Below, in pieces: positions 1-8,688 of a stretch of DNA of 34,495 nucleotides. Below the pieces are notes generated by a model. It made no database searches. It saw only the letters and a list, made by a program, of their open reading frames with translations, and was not told the origin of the DNA. Position 1 is the first letter of the stretch. Each line of letters begins with the position of its first letter. The stretch is from positions 1 to 34,495 of the forward strand of contig DAPJ01000014.1 of NCBI GenBank assembly GCA_002502095.1, given 5' to 3'. This DNA comes from Euryarchaeota archaeon UBA62 (lineage in GTDB: Archaea; Thermoplasmatota; Poseidoniia; Poseidoniales; Thalassarchaeaceae). Made by a program: the position numbers and the translations under genes.

Positions 1-3000
1 GCCAACTTCCATAATCTGCATTGTCGAGTTGGAGAATACGGGGAAAATCCTTGTCGACGAAGAGTTGCTGTATCGGTATCTATCATTGTTCTCGTATGAG
101 TTGAATTGAATGTTGACTCTTGCTTGGCCGGCAGTCACTCCAGATAATGGACAAACAATTTCGAAGAAGCCGTTAGCATCGGTAGTTCCGGGAATACATG
201 AAATAACGCCCAGAGAAGCGTCTACCATCTCGTAGGTAATCCTGATTGCCCTGTTGGACAAGTTCGAACCCAATTCATCGGTTAGCTGGCCCGTAACTAT
301 CATCGGCTTTTCTATGGCCTGGCCGGTGGTAGGGTCGATTTCAGAAGTATACACTATCTGATCATCGACTGATAGCTGAGTCCTGCCTATCAGGCTAAAC
401 CCATCTACTTGGAATTGCATTACCTTGCGGTAGTGATCGCTATTGACGACTAGCGCACAAGGATCCCAAGCCCCGGACGTTTCCAGAGCGTCGGCATCCA
501 GAGGTTCACAACCCTCATGAGGAAGATTTTCTGCGAATCTCAGTATCACATTGACGGGTCCAAAACCATCGGGAAGGAATGAGTTGGGGTCGTCTTTGAG
601 GAGCTGGGGGTTCAGTAGTAGGTTATGGTAAATCGACCCTGCGTTCGGACAAAGGGTCTCGATGATCTGCCGATGAGTTCTATCTTCGAAATCGGTACCT
701 TCCATTATCAGGAGTACCTCTCCACCATTCTCTAGGCATCCGTCTAGTGCCTCGCCGAGATCTTTTTCCACGGCGGTTCTGTTATCGTCTGTAACTTGCC
801 CTGAGAATTCCCATATATCTCCCGCCTGAAGTAAATTTGGGGTGGTGCTTTGTACGCTCAGATATGTTCTGGATACAACCCATAAGCTAGTGTCGGAGGA
901 GCTTCCTTGCCTAAATGGATCGCCAGGATATGTCACACCCAGGGTGAAGTTACCTAGCTCATGGAACTCGTCAATAGTTAGGTTGACCTTGAGTACTCCG
1001 TTATTGTCGGTAATCGCAACACCTGCTGAGTTATCTGCTGACCACGTGTAGTTAACCGGGGCGTCCCTCACTGGTTGGAACGCGTTGTCTATGAGTCGGG
1101 CTTCGAGAGTTACATTCTGACCACGATATAGTCGGGGTATGGAGCTGAACTGGAAGTCGGTTGTACCGATTACTGAGACGTTCACATATGCACCAGTTGG
1201 AGCAAGAACAGATGTCTGATTACCTGTGAAGTAGTAGTTTGAATTGGTAAAGTCGGCCCTTATTCCGAAAACACCTGCAGAGTATTGGGAATACCAGGTC
1301 CAGTTGTAATCGAACTGTGCAACACCATCGATCATACTGGGAACCCTGGCAAAGCCCGTCTCAGTTGAGCCGGCAAATACGCCGTTTCCATCAACGTCTA
1401 CCTGTAGTGCCATTGGGTCGTGAGGCCATGGGACCATCGTCCGGTTCCATACAGAGCCTACTACCCTTAGTGACTCACCTGTAAACATCTCTGGAACTAT
1501 TTCACATCTGACTTCACTATCTGGGTCTAGTGGATCGACTGGTCCACACGGAGGTACGTTGAAATCCCCTCCGTTCTGCATGGCTATGAACCAATGAGTT
1601 CCATTGGAGGAAAGGAATGGTCTCAATCTGGAAGCCTCCCCTGCAAGAGACTGGGGGTTTCCATCCCACAGTATGGGGTAGGGCTTACCCAAGCTTGCAT
1701 CTTGGTAGTCCAAGTTAGCGTTCGCCAATGACGGCGAGTGGAATAGCGCTCTCCATGCTCCAAATGTGGAGCCGGTAAATTGGGTAGCGTCCCAGAAATA
1801 GACTGGTCTTATTGAAGGAGTAATTATGTCTGCCTCGACATACATTCTGTGCATGGACCTGATGTTGAAAGAGTCAGACTCATCCCCTTCAAGATAAGGC
1901 CATGGAAGCTCAGAGCCAAGATCTGGTCTAGAGTATGCGGTAAAGGTATAGTCACCTATTGGTAGACTGGTCGAAGTGTAGTTGTACCTGCCGATAACAT
2001 TGTGTGTTTTTGAGAAATCATCCCATACTATCTCCTCATATCCTCCTGGAATGGCACCGGGGCCGTTGTCCATTGTGGAGTTCCATTGAACCTGCTTCCA
2101 GATTCCCTGGCTGCCGGATTCTTGGACGAATGTGAGCGAAATCCATCCTCCCTCATCAGCCCTGTATCCATAACCATATCCATCGAAAACAGTGGGATTG
2201 GTCGTATTGCCAAATGGTCCACCTGAGACATTGAATGATACCGGAGCGTATGACAGCCTATTGTCGAAGATACCCCTGTCCCAATCTGCCGCGTAGTGAA
2301 CCTTGTAGTCAACGAAGAGGGGTTGCTCGTCACTTCTGAAGTACGTCCATGCTACGTAGTCGACGGTGGTGTTTGCTCTTACTTCTACGGGTACGGGCTC
2401 TGTGCTGGCCCCGTCATGGACAAACATCTCTGTGACTTCGGCATATATGTTGTAAGTAGAGGACGGCCCGACTTCTAGATCCTCGGGGAACAGGTACTGA
2501 CCCACCTCGAACTCCCCATTTTCATCGGTTAGAACATCAATGGTCTCTAGAGCAAGAGTACCATTTGAGGCCCACTCGATTATTACTTGAACTGGAACGT
2601 TTGGAGCTCTAGTGAATACGCCTTGCTCGGGGTCCAGCCAATCTACGCTACCATTGAACTTGGCAGGAAAGAACGCGTCGAGCCATAGAACTTGCTCAGT
2701 GGAGAGTGTGATTCTAGTTGGTATCTTGTCATCTTCATCGGGTATTCCATCGTTATCCTGGTCCCAGTCAGAAGAGCCGTTCCAGTCTTCTTCTAGATGA
2801 TCCCAGTCAACATCTGTTCTATCGTCCGCATCGTCATCATTATCGATAGCATCTGGCCCTGTACTGGGATCTGTTGGGTTAGCGATTCCTGAACCGTTGC
2901 CAAAGTCATCATGGTCCCATGGATTGGTAGACTCTGAATCAAAACGAGTGGGCCAGAGCATGACTTCGTCTTCATCCTTCATTCCATCGGCGTCATCGTC

Positions 3001-6000
3001 ATCGTCGATATCGTCCCTTAGACCATCGTTATCATGATCCCATGGAGTGATGAAAGGAGTGGCCCCGGACTGCTCAATCACATTGACGATACCATCGCCA
3101 TCCCAGTCGTTGTCAGCCCAGTTTGGTATACCATCGTTATCGTGATCCCATGGACTCTGCTCCTCGCCAGTAAAGCAACCTGGGAGGGTTTCTTGAACTG
3201 CGTCTGAAACTCCGTTGTTGTCGTCATCTGGATCCTCCCCGTCTGGGATACCATCATTGTCGTTGTCCACGTCGTAATATCGGGGGGAGAGAAGTCCCTG
3301 GCCAAGTAATCCCTTGTCCCAAACGGCCTGATACCACCCGTCATCATCGGGATCGGTGTCTGTACCATCATCGTCCCCATCCTCACAGTTGGTTCCTGTG
3401 AAGAAAGAGCCCGGTGGTTCAGTGTTAGCATCGTCATCTAGGTCGTCATTGGTGTCTATATCGAGGAAGTCCCATACTCCGTCATTGTCATCGTCTATGT
3501 CCCAGTGATCGTACACCCCGTCAAAGTCATCATCAAGATCTGCAGTATCATTGAACATGCATTGAGGTTCCATATTCCCGGCTACAGGAGCACCACAATC
3601 GTCATCGGGATCCACATCGTTGTTCAGGAGGTCGGCTACCTCATCGGGGAACATATTGGCGTTGGAATCGGCCCCCCATTGGAATAGTCCTCGGTTTACC
3701 CCAACGAACGCAATCCACAAATCTCTGTTGTCTTTGATGTCAACATAGGAAACAGCCGAGCTTGGTCCTACATCTTGGTTACCATTGAAATCAAACCAGA
3801 AGCAATTTTTGTTACATGTCCATTGACCATTGGAGTTACTACCGTTGTAGGATCCTTGATCCCATTGGGGGTCGGGCCGTGTGGAGTAAGGTAATGTATA
3901 GATTCCAAATCCTTGCCCTGTCTCCTCGAGAATGGGCCAACCATACAGCCATGCCAGTTCTACACCACATGCTACTGGTTGGAATCCGATCTGGAAGTAC
4001 ATGTAGAAAAGTGATAGATCGCATTCTCCATCATTCAGAGACCCTCCAAAAGCTGGATCGTTAACATCCAGTCTGCCGTCTGATCCTTCGTCTTGATCCC
4101 ACCAATCTGGCATTCCGTCAGCATCCATATCGACATCGATTCCATTAATCAGGGAGTCCCCGTCCATATCGATATCGAAGTAATTATTGCCGTTCCACGG
4201 ACTCCACTTCATCATGACGTGCCAGTACATCTCAGGCACTACTCCGTTAGAGTCCATCGTAGTGGCCCCTGTGGTGGGGTCTGTTGATTCCTGATACCCA
4301 TTGTATGGGAGGATAAAATCGTGATTTTCCGCAAAGAAGGGGCTGAAATGCCAGAACTGATCCCACCTCAGGGGCTGAAGGAACGTGTATGTTGAGCTGT
4401 CGTCACTACCGTCGATTGTATCACCGTCTTGATGTGAATATGAATTATCGAACTGGTCGGTAGAGTCGCTATCAACCACCCCACAGTTGCCATCATCTGG
4501 ATCATATAGATCTGAAATTCCATCGTTATCGTCATCCCAGTCAATGTCGTTGGAGAGTCCATCGCCATCGATGTCTGTATCGATGTCATTTGCCCCGTCG
4601 TCTCTAAACATCGAGCCATTGAGATTGTGGAGGTCTGCATCATCATCTAGGTCGCAGTTCTCGTCAATATCCAACCAGTCTAGTACTCCATCGTTATCAT
4701 CATCTACATCTTCCCAGTTGTTGAAGCCGTCTCCATCCCAATCGTTGTTTCCTGTGTAGGATTTTCTTTCTGTGGTACATCTGGGATCGGGATTGACTGG
4801 ATTTGGATTTTCTAGACTTGGGCAGTCCCAAGAAGCGACCTGGTCGCTCGTGGCGTTCATGAAAGGATCCAGCTCGTTTACAATTCCATCGTTATCCAAA
4901 TCGTACGGTAGGTCGTTCGGATCGTTTGCGGGATTTCCAAGTAGGTTGTCTGCCGGAACTGCTCCCCCTACATCTGTGTCCTTCCAATCCCAGACGAGGT
5001 CATAGTCAGAGTCTATTGGCCTGTAAAGATCATCATCCAAATCCCTGTCATAATCTAGTTCACAGTCAATTCCCGGAATGCCTATTGGCTGGGAGTTGGG
5101 TAAATCTCCATTTCCATCGGAGTTAGTGTCAACCTGCATGCAGGAGTCTGGAATCCCGTCATTGTCATCATCTACATCCCACATATCGAGAAGCCCGTCG
5201 TTGTCGTCGTCTGTGTCCGCAGAATCTGGGGACCCATCGTTGTCGTTGTCGGGGTCGACGAAATTAGGGATTCCGTCACCGTCTAGATCTCCATCTATGA
5301 CCTGGGTGAACGTTTGACCTCTGGGGTGCCAAACTGTTCTTTCCTTGGTGACGAAATTGAATTTATCAGTCCCATAAATATCCTCGTCCAAGTTGAATGC
5401 GTCTGGTAATGTCTGGCTTGTCTCCGCGCCGACTGTGATCCTTCCTTCAAACTGGGGAAGTCCTGTCGATGGATCTGTGAAGGTCCAAGTTCCTTGGGAT
5501 GAGAATGTGAATGAGAACGTGTCTCCTGTACTCATAGAGCCACTATCGAAGGAGCCATCGTCAGCTGTGACATTGTGAGGCTCGGAGTCATCGTTAGTCC
5601 ATACTACTGTATCGCCCTCCTCAATGGTCACTCTATCAGGAGTCACTCCACTCTCTCCGATAGATATCGACACTGTCTCGGTCGCTCCCCATTCTGTTGC
5701 AGTATCCCACTCAGGTGCAGTGGTGGTGATGTTTGTGGTGATCGAAGAATCCCATGGATGGGAGTCCCAAAGATCCTCGACACCATCATCGTCGTCATCG
5801 GAGTCGAAGTAGTCCTGAGTTCCGTCTGAGTCGAAATCACACGGCCAGACGAATTGGTCTATCCTGCCATCGTTGTCGTCGTCCTCGTCGAAGGAGTCTG
5901 GTCCAGAGCCATCTGTATCATCGTCGGTTATTCCATCGTTGTCGTGATCCAAGGGGTTCTGATCTACCCTGTAGCCTACTCCAACGGGGGTTCCAGTCCA

Positions 6001-6627
6001 AGGATGTACTGTTGTTGGTTCCACATATCTGTCCATGGAGACGTTTCTTGGGTCCGCCCCTTGACTGTAGTCAATCGGTCCCTCTAGAATTCCATCGTTG
6101 TCGTCATCAAAGTCGAATTCGTCTAACTGTCCGTCATTATCGTGATCGAATGGATGGGTTCCGAAACAGCCGTCAAACATCTCTATCAGATCGTTTATCC
6201 CATCGTTGTCATCGTCCAGGTCGCTGAGATCCCCAATGCCATCATTATCGTGATCCTCCGCATCGGTCTCCTCCAGGAAGAAGGCATATTCTGGTTGCAT
6301 CATCAGTGCGGAAGGATCGGAAACCTTGCCGTAGTATGACATCTGATCATGGAAGGAAGGATCCGTGAATGCTGGATGGTTGAAAAAGTGCTGTTGGACT
6401 CTCGTTGGCTGGGAGATATCACTCGGTGGCCACTCTGCTTGACCGCTCTGTTGGAACGGCTCCCTATCTTGGGCATCGCTCACTACTGAAGACTTCTCAT
6501 CGTATGTCTCAAAATCTTGGAAAGAGTACATTTGCGTACTGAAGAGCATTATACCCACTAACATTACTGCAGTGAGTGCTTTTCGATAGTCTCCACTAAA
6601 CTTTCCTAAAACTTTCCCGACAGACAT
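1..6627 (-). CDS. Giant secreted calcium-repeat protein (3' end outside window)
   Basis: One reading frame stays open from an ATG at 6627 to the window edge, 2209 codons with no stop, so the C-terminus is missing. Residues about 15-35 form a hydrophobic signal or anchor segment (KALTAVMLVGIMLFS). Residues about 122-295 and 442-1300 are thrombospondin-type-3-like repeats rich in DxDxDG; the unit DDDNDG occurs at least eight times. A cupredoxin-like domain lies at about 319-403. Two aromatic-rich inserts (about 743-810 and 900-1003) interrupt the second repeat block. From about 1300 onward the repeats stop and the protein looks like a series of Ig-like beta-sandwich domains (for example APVNYTWSADNS) with many N-x-S/T sites. 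In known proteins such repeats bind Ca2+ and give rigid extracellular stalks. A surface, adhesion or degradative role is inference. The start is supported by the signal segment directly after it. Confidence 0.85.
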   Translation of the reverse strand, partial: MSVGKVLGKFSGDYRKALTAVMLVGIMLFSTQMYSFQDFETYDEKSSVVSDAQDREPFQQSGQAEWPPSDISQPTRVQQHFFNHPAFTDPSFHDQMSYYGKVSDPSALMMQPEYAFFLEETDAEDHDNDGIGDLSDLDDDNDGINDLIEMFDGCFGTHPFDHDNDGQLDEFDFDDDNDGILEGPIDYSQGADPRNVSMDRYVEPTTVHPWTGTPVGVGYRVDQNPLDHDNDGITDDDTDGSGPDSFDEDDDNDGRIDQFVWPCDFDSDGTQDYFDSDDDDDGVEDLWDSHPWDSSITTNITTTAPEWDTATEWGATETVSISIGESGVTPDRVTIEEGDTVVWTNDDSEPHNVTADDGSFDSGSMSTGDTFSFTFSSQGTWTFTDPSTGLPQFEGRITVGAETSQTLPDAFNLDEDIYGTDKFNFVTKERTVWHPRGQTFTQVIDGDLDGDGIPNFVDPDNDNDGSPDSADTDDDNDGLLDMWDVDDDNDGIPDSCMQVDTNSDGNGDLPNSQPIGIPGIDCELDYDRDLDDDLYRPIDSDYDLVWDWKDTDVGGAVPADNLLGNPANDPNDLPYDLDNDGIVNELDPFMNATSDQVASWDCPSLENPNPVNPDPRCTTERKSYTGNNDWDGDGFNNWEDVDDDNDGVLDWLDIDENCDLDDDADLHNLNGSMFRDDGANDIDTDIDGDGLSNDIDWDDDNDGISDLYDPDDGNCGVVDSDSTDQFDNSYSHQDGDTIDGSDDSSTYTFLQPLRWDQFWHFSPFFAENHDFILPYNGYQESTDPTTGATTMDSNGVVPEMYWHVMMKWSPWNGNNYFDIDMDGDSLINGIDVDMDADGMPDWWDQDEGSDGRLDVNDPAFGGSLNDGECDLSLFYMYFQIGFQPVACGVELAWLYGWPILEETGQGFGIYTLPYSTRPDPQWDQGSYNGSNSNGQWTCNKNCFWFDFNGNQDVGPSSAVSYVDIKDNRDLWIAFVGVNRGLFQWGADSNANMFPDEVADLLNNDVDPDDDCGAPVAGNMEPQCMFNDTADLDDDFDGVYDHWDIDDDNDGVWDFLDIDTNDDLDDDANTEPPGSFFTGTNCEDGDDDGTDTDPDDDGWYQAVWDKGLLGQGLLSPRYYDVDNDNDGIPDGEDPDDDNNGVSDAVQETLPGCFTGEEQSPWDHDNDGIPNWADNDWDGDGIVNVIEQSGATPFITPWDHDNDGLRDDIDDDDDADGMKDEDEVMLWPTRFDSESTNPWDHDDFGNGSGIANPTDPSTGPDAIDNDDDADDRTDVDWDHLEEDWNGSSDWDQDNDGIPDEDDKIPTRITLSTEQVLWLDAFFPAKFNGSVDWLDPEQGVFTRAPNVPVQVIIEWASNGTLALETIDVLTDENGEFEVGQYLFPEDLEVGPSSTYNIYAEVTEMFVHDGASTEPVPVEVRANTTVDYVAWTYFRSDEQPLFVDYKVHYAADWDRGIFDNRLSYAPVSFNVSGGPFGNTTNPTVFDGYGYGYRADEGGWISLTFVQESGSQGIWKQVQWNSTMDNGPGAIPGGYEEIVWDDFSKTHNVIGRYNYTSTSLPIGDYTFTAYSRPDLGSELPWPYLEGDESDSFNIRSMHRMYVEADIITPSIRPVYFWDATQFTGSTFGAWRALFHSPSLANANLDYQDASLGKPYPILWDGNPQSLAGEASRLRPFLSSNGTHWFIAMQNGGDFNVPPCGPVDPLDPDSEVRCEIVPEMFTGESLRVVGSVWNRTMVPWPHDPMALQVDVDGNGVFAGSTETGFARVPSMIDGVAQFDYNWTWYSQYSAGVFGIRADFTNSNYYFTGNQTSVLAPTGAYVNVSVIGTTDFQFSSIPRLYRGQNVTLEARLIDNAFQPVRDAPVNYTWSADNSAGVAITDNNGVLKVNLTIDEFHELGNFTLGVTYPGDPFRQGSSSDTSLWVVSRTYLSVQSTTPNLLQAGDIWEFSGQVTDDNRTAVEKDLGEALDGCLENGGEVLLIMEGTDFEDRTHRQIIETLCPNAGSIYHNLLLNPQLLKDDPNSFLPDGFGPVNVILRFAENLPHEGCEPLDADALETSGAWDPCALVVNSDHYRKVMQFQVDGFSLIGRTQLSVDDQIVYTSEIDPTTGQAIEKPMIVTGQLTDELGSNLSNRAIRITYEMVDASLGVISCIPGTTDANGFFEIVCPLSGVTAGQARVNIQFNSYENNDRYRYSNSSSTRIFPVFSNSTMQIMEVG
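2727..5301 (-). repeat. Thrombospondin type 3-like repeat block 2
   Basis: About 860 residues are dominated by repeats of the form DxDxDGxPDxxDxDDDNDG. Two inserts without repeat character (near 4200-4400 and 3620-3930) contain Trp- and Tyr-rich sequence and Cys pairs (CNKNC). The regular Asp spacing is that of calcium-coordinating type 3 repeats, as in bacterial and archaeal surface proteins. Confidence 0.8.
5425..5673 (-). other. Cupredoxin-like domain without a complete copper site
   Basis: Residues about 319-403 of the giant protein match the plastocyanin/amicyanin-like pattern closely: TVSISI, then EEGDTVVWTNDDSEPHNVT, then GSFDSGSMSTGDTFSFTF and a closing GRITV strand. The first copper histidine is kept (His351 in EPHNVT). 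The second ligand motif, normally a Cys-x-x-His-x-x-Met type loop after GTYTY, reads GTWTFTDPSTGLPQFEG and has no Cys, His or Met. The fold is probably kept but type 1 copper binding is not expected. Confidence 0.75.
5745..6262 (-). repeat. Thrombospondin type 3-like repeat block 1
   Basis: This stretch encodes about 170 residues of tandem acidic repeats with the pattern HDNDGIxD...DDDNDGxxD, interrupted once by a non-repeat segment near 5950-6090. On the plus strand the repeats appear as recurrent cgttgtcgtcatc-like words. They are degenerate coding repeats, not identical DNA copies. Confidence 0.8.
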
Positions 6628-6773
6628 GCTAACACCAGTAACGTAGTTAGGAGCTGTTTGACTTATGAAGAGATACCCCTGATTCTCAAATAGAGTATCA
6701 ATGAGGGCTTGGAGTATCAGTCGTGAAACCTTGGGTTGAAATCTATCGATGCCTTCGCATCATCATGACGAGT
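6628..6773. promoter_or_regulatory. Divergent intergenic region between giant protein gene and panD
   Basis: The 146 bases between the two divergent starts must hold both promoters. No strong Shine-Dalgarno sequence precedes either start. AT-rich words such as tctcaaatagagtatc near 6693-6708 are possible TATA/BRE elements, but no single box stands out. Confidence 0.3.
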
Positions 6774-7127
6774 ATGCGTTGGATGCTTACTTCAAAGATT
6801 CACAGAGCCACCGTGACAGCGGCCGATCTGGATTATGTTGGTTCGATAACTATTGACAGGGATCTGATGGAAGCCGCGGGCTTAGTCGAGTGGGAGGGAG
6901 TCCATGTTCTGGATATTACGAACGGGAATCGCTTAGAGACATATGTTATCGAAGGAGAGAGGGGGTCTGGAGAAATCTGCATTAATGGTGCCGCTGCTCA
7001 TCTGGTTAGTCCGGGTGACTTAGTGATTATCTTAGCTTACTCGAGTATTGATGACAGTCAGATTGACGGGCACTCTCCGAGAGTGGTGCATGTAGATGGC
7101 AGAAATCGACCAACTCATACTCTGTGA
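6774..7127 (+). CDS. panD: Aspartate 1-decarboxylase, bacterial pyruvoyl type
   Basis: The enzyme converts L-aspartate to beta-alanine for pantothenate and coenzyme A. The protein aligns from end to end with bacterial PanD (about 126 residues): an N-terminus with MLTSKIHRATVT, the self-cleavage motif YVGSITID in which Ser24 becomes the pyruvoyl group, the NGNRLETYVI segment with the substrate-binding Arg and Tyr, and the NGAAAH loop. The frame extends upstream to 6723, but MRWML matches the usual PanD start; ATG at 6765 is the alternative. The gene converges on rlmH with a 13-base 3' overlap. Archaea usually make beta-alanine with a PLP-dependent decarboxylase (MfnA), so this type suggests acquisition from bacteria. 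The family call is very secure. Confidence 0.93.
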   Translation: MRWMLTSKIHRATVTAADLDYVGSITIDRDLMEAAGLVEWEGVHVLDITNGNRLETYVIEGERGSGEICINGAAAHLVSPGDLVIILAYSSIDDSQIDGHSPRVVHVDGRNRPTHTL

Positions 7128-7546
7128 TACGATGATCCTCTGTTTATTTCGGAGGCTCTGTAGAGTTGCTCAAACAGAATGGCCGAAGCCATTTCATGGG
7201 TGAGAGTCATTCTTGATATCGAAATCATCCTGTGTCTGGACTTGAATTCCTCACTGAACCCATCAACAGGACCGATAGCGAAGTTCAGGTTCTCTCCAGA
7301 GATAGCTACATCCGATAAAAGGCTCGCAATCTCTAAGCTGGTGAATTGATTACCAGACTCGTCTAGGAGGATTAGTTTACCACTCCTGGTTTCTATCCTA
7401 TCTTGGTAATCCAAGTTAGATACCTTGTCTGAATGAATCTCAATGTCTATTCCAGATGAGGATATCCTCTTTCCGTAACTCTCTATCAGGTCCTTGGTAC
7501 CGAGTCCCTTCGGTCGGCCATGGAGATGTACGGTGACACGTCCCAT
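7115..7546 (-). CDS. rlmH: RlmH-like SPOUT methyltransferase
   Basis: RlmH methylates N3 of pseudouridine 1915 in 23S rRNA in bacteria. This 143-residue protein is near the family length (about 155). It shows LILLDESGNQFTSLEIA in the middle, the SAM-binding knot segment FAIGPVDGFSEE, the segment MTLTHEMASAILFEQLYRA, and the C-terminal YHR typical of RlmH. The usual GG of the SAM loop (IGGxxG) is GP here. The N-terminal strand is short and lacks the common VGK motif. It overlaps the 3' end of panD by 13 bases and is divergent from the gene at 7623. RlmH-like proteins occur in some Euryarchaeota; whether the substrate is the same base is inference. Confidence 0.85.
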   Translation of the reverse strand: MGRVTVHLHGRPKGLGTKDLIESYGKRISSSGIDIEIHSDKVSNLDYQDRIETRSGKLILLDESGNQFTSLEIASLLSDVAISGENLNFAIGPVDGFSEEFKSRHRMISISRMTLTHEMASAILFEQLYRASEINRGSSYHRV

Positions 7547-7622
7547 GGTTGGTGGTACGCAAGGAAGACTTTGGACATTCGTAATGATGAATAGAGGGGG
7601 CCCCTTGGTTGAACCGAGATTT

Positions 7623-7949
7623 ATGGGATGGTGGCCCTTTGGTAAGCGTAATAGGGCTGTAGTCGATGATTCACCACATGTAAAGGGTACTAGGATGTGG
7701 CTCCAGGAGCTCAGATCGGTCTGTGAGAGAAACTATCAGAGTCCTTCTGCGGGACAGTCCCTAGTTAGAGAAATGCAAGTAGAGTGGACCGATGCAAATC
7801 GAAGGGGGGACCTAGATGATATGCTATTGCAGGGACTAGACAGGAGGGCCTTCAGACTACTAAGGGCAAGTGGCGAAGAATGGATTGATTGGCTAGATAA
7901 TGAAAAGTTCTGGGAGCCCGGATGGAAAGGCGGATTCGAAACGGAGTGA
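7623..7949 (+). CDS. Unknown small protein
   Basis: I do not recognise the family. The chosen start gives 108 residues beginning MGWWPFGKRNRA; the frame extends upstream to 7494, but that part would overlap rlmH and looks non-coding, and ATG at 7584 is a possible alternative. The protein is soluble, charged and Trp-rich (EEWIDWLDNEKFWEPGWKGG near the C-terminus) with a helical middle. Its last 28 bases overlap the start of the membrane protein gene at 7922 in another frame, which suggests translational coupling and a shared function. Confidence 0.6.
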   Translation: MGWWPFGKRNRAVVDDSPHVKGTRMWLQELRSVCERNYQSPSAGQSLVREMQVEWTDANRRGDLDDMLLQGLDRRAFRLLRASGEEWIDWLDNEKFWEPGWKGGFETE

Positions 7950-8647
7950 GGGAAGTGTGGTTCTGGATTATTGTTTTCGCGCTAGTGGGTTTAGCATGCC
8001 TATGGTATAGCAGACATCAACCATTTCCAGAAATTAGTGGAAGATTCTCAGCCTTATTGTTGACCATATCTGTCATTCTATGGTTATCCAGCACGGCCCC
8101 CAGGTCAACATCAGAAGAAGTTCCTGCGATTGTGGCCGCCGTCATAGGTGGTCTCGGGGTGGTGGTTGGAGTCAGACATATGACAACTACTCACAGAGAC
8201 GTAGTCGTGGCTCCATTTGGGGGAATACTACTCTGTATAGGTTCAATAAGCCTACTTTCGGAAAGATGGAGCGATTATGATCAGACCGAGCAACTGATTT
8301 CTTTCGCTCTGGCTTCGATTCTTGTGACGCTTGAGATATATCTGTCATTCAGAGGACTGGTAATAGGTGTCCAGGGGATTTCATGGTCTAAGTCTGGTCT
8401 GAGGCAGGTTCGGAGGGGTTTGCTGGAAGGCCCGAGAGGCGCCGTTTCTCATTTTGAGAAGTCATGGCATTCAGAAGATCAGTGGTTAACTGCAATGAGT
8501 CATGCGGCCCTGGTATTGATCCACAGACATATGGGGGATACTCAGAATGAGGAGTATCACGATTTGGAGCTTGAGAAACTCGGTGGTTGGGATTCAGTAG
8601 ATGGGTCTTGGACGAGCGCTATTCAGGATGGTCTTTCAGAGCTGTGA
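7922..8647 (+). CDS. Five-helix membrane protein with cytoplasmic tail
   Basis: The family is not recognised. Five hydrophobic segments are visible at about residues 12-29, 42-57, 66-84, 94-113 and 124-150, followed by a soluble region of about 90 residues containing LTAMSHAALVLIHRHMGD and an acidic C-terminus. The ATG at 7922 follows a gggag word, and the gene overlaps the preceding unknown gene by 28 bases, so the two are probably translated together. A gap of 41 bases separates it from the cobalamin adenosyltransferase gene downstream, so these genes could be one transcript. No motif suggests an enzyme or transporter class. Confidence 0.7.
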   Translation: MERRIRNGVREVWFWIIVFALVGLACLWYSRHQPFPEISGRFSALLLTISVILWLSSTAPRSTSEEVPAIVAAVIGGLGVVVGVRHMTTTHRDVVVAPFGGILLCIGSISLLSERWSDYDQTEQLISFALASILVTLEIYLSFRGLVIGVQGISWSKSGLRQVRRGLLEGPRGAVSHFEKSWHSEDQWLTAMSHAALVLIHRHMGDTQNEEYHDLELEKLGGWDSVDGSWTSAIQDGLSEL

Positions 8648-8688
8648 TTTAGGGACTTTGATATTCTCGCGCCTGTCCGCACGGTTCG

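Noticed and set aside
2727..5301. Regular DNA words resembling a CRISPR or tandem-repeat array
   Set aside because: The words vary in sequence and spacing, and all are in frame as Asp-rich protein repeats; there are no constant repeats with unique spacers.
5754..6227. 157-residue plus-strand frame over the giant protein gene
   Set aside because: It is antisense to the Asp-rich repeats, giving an artificial His/Arg-rich sequence; no plausible protein features.
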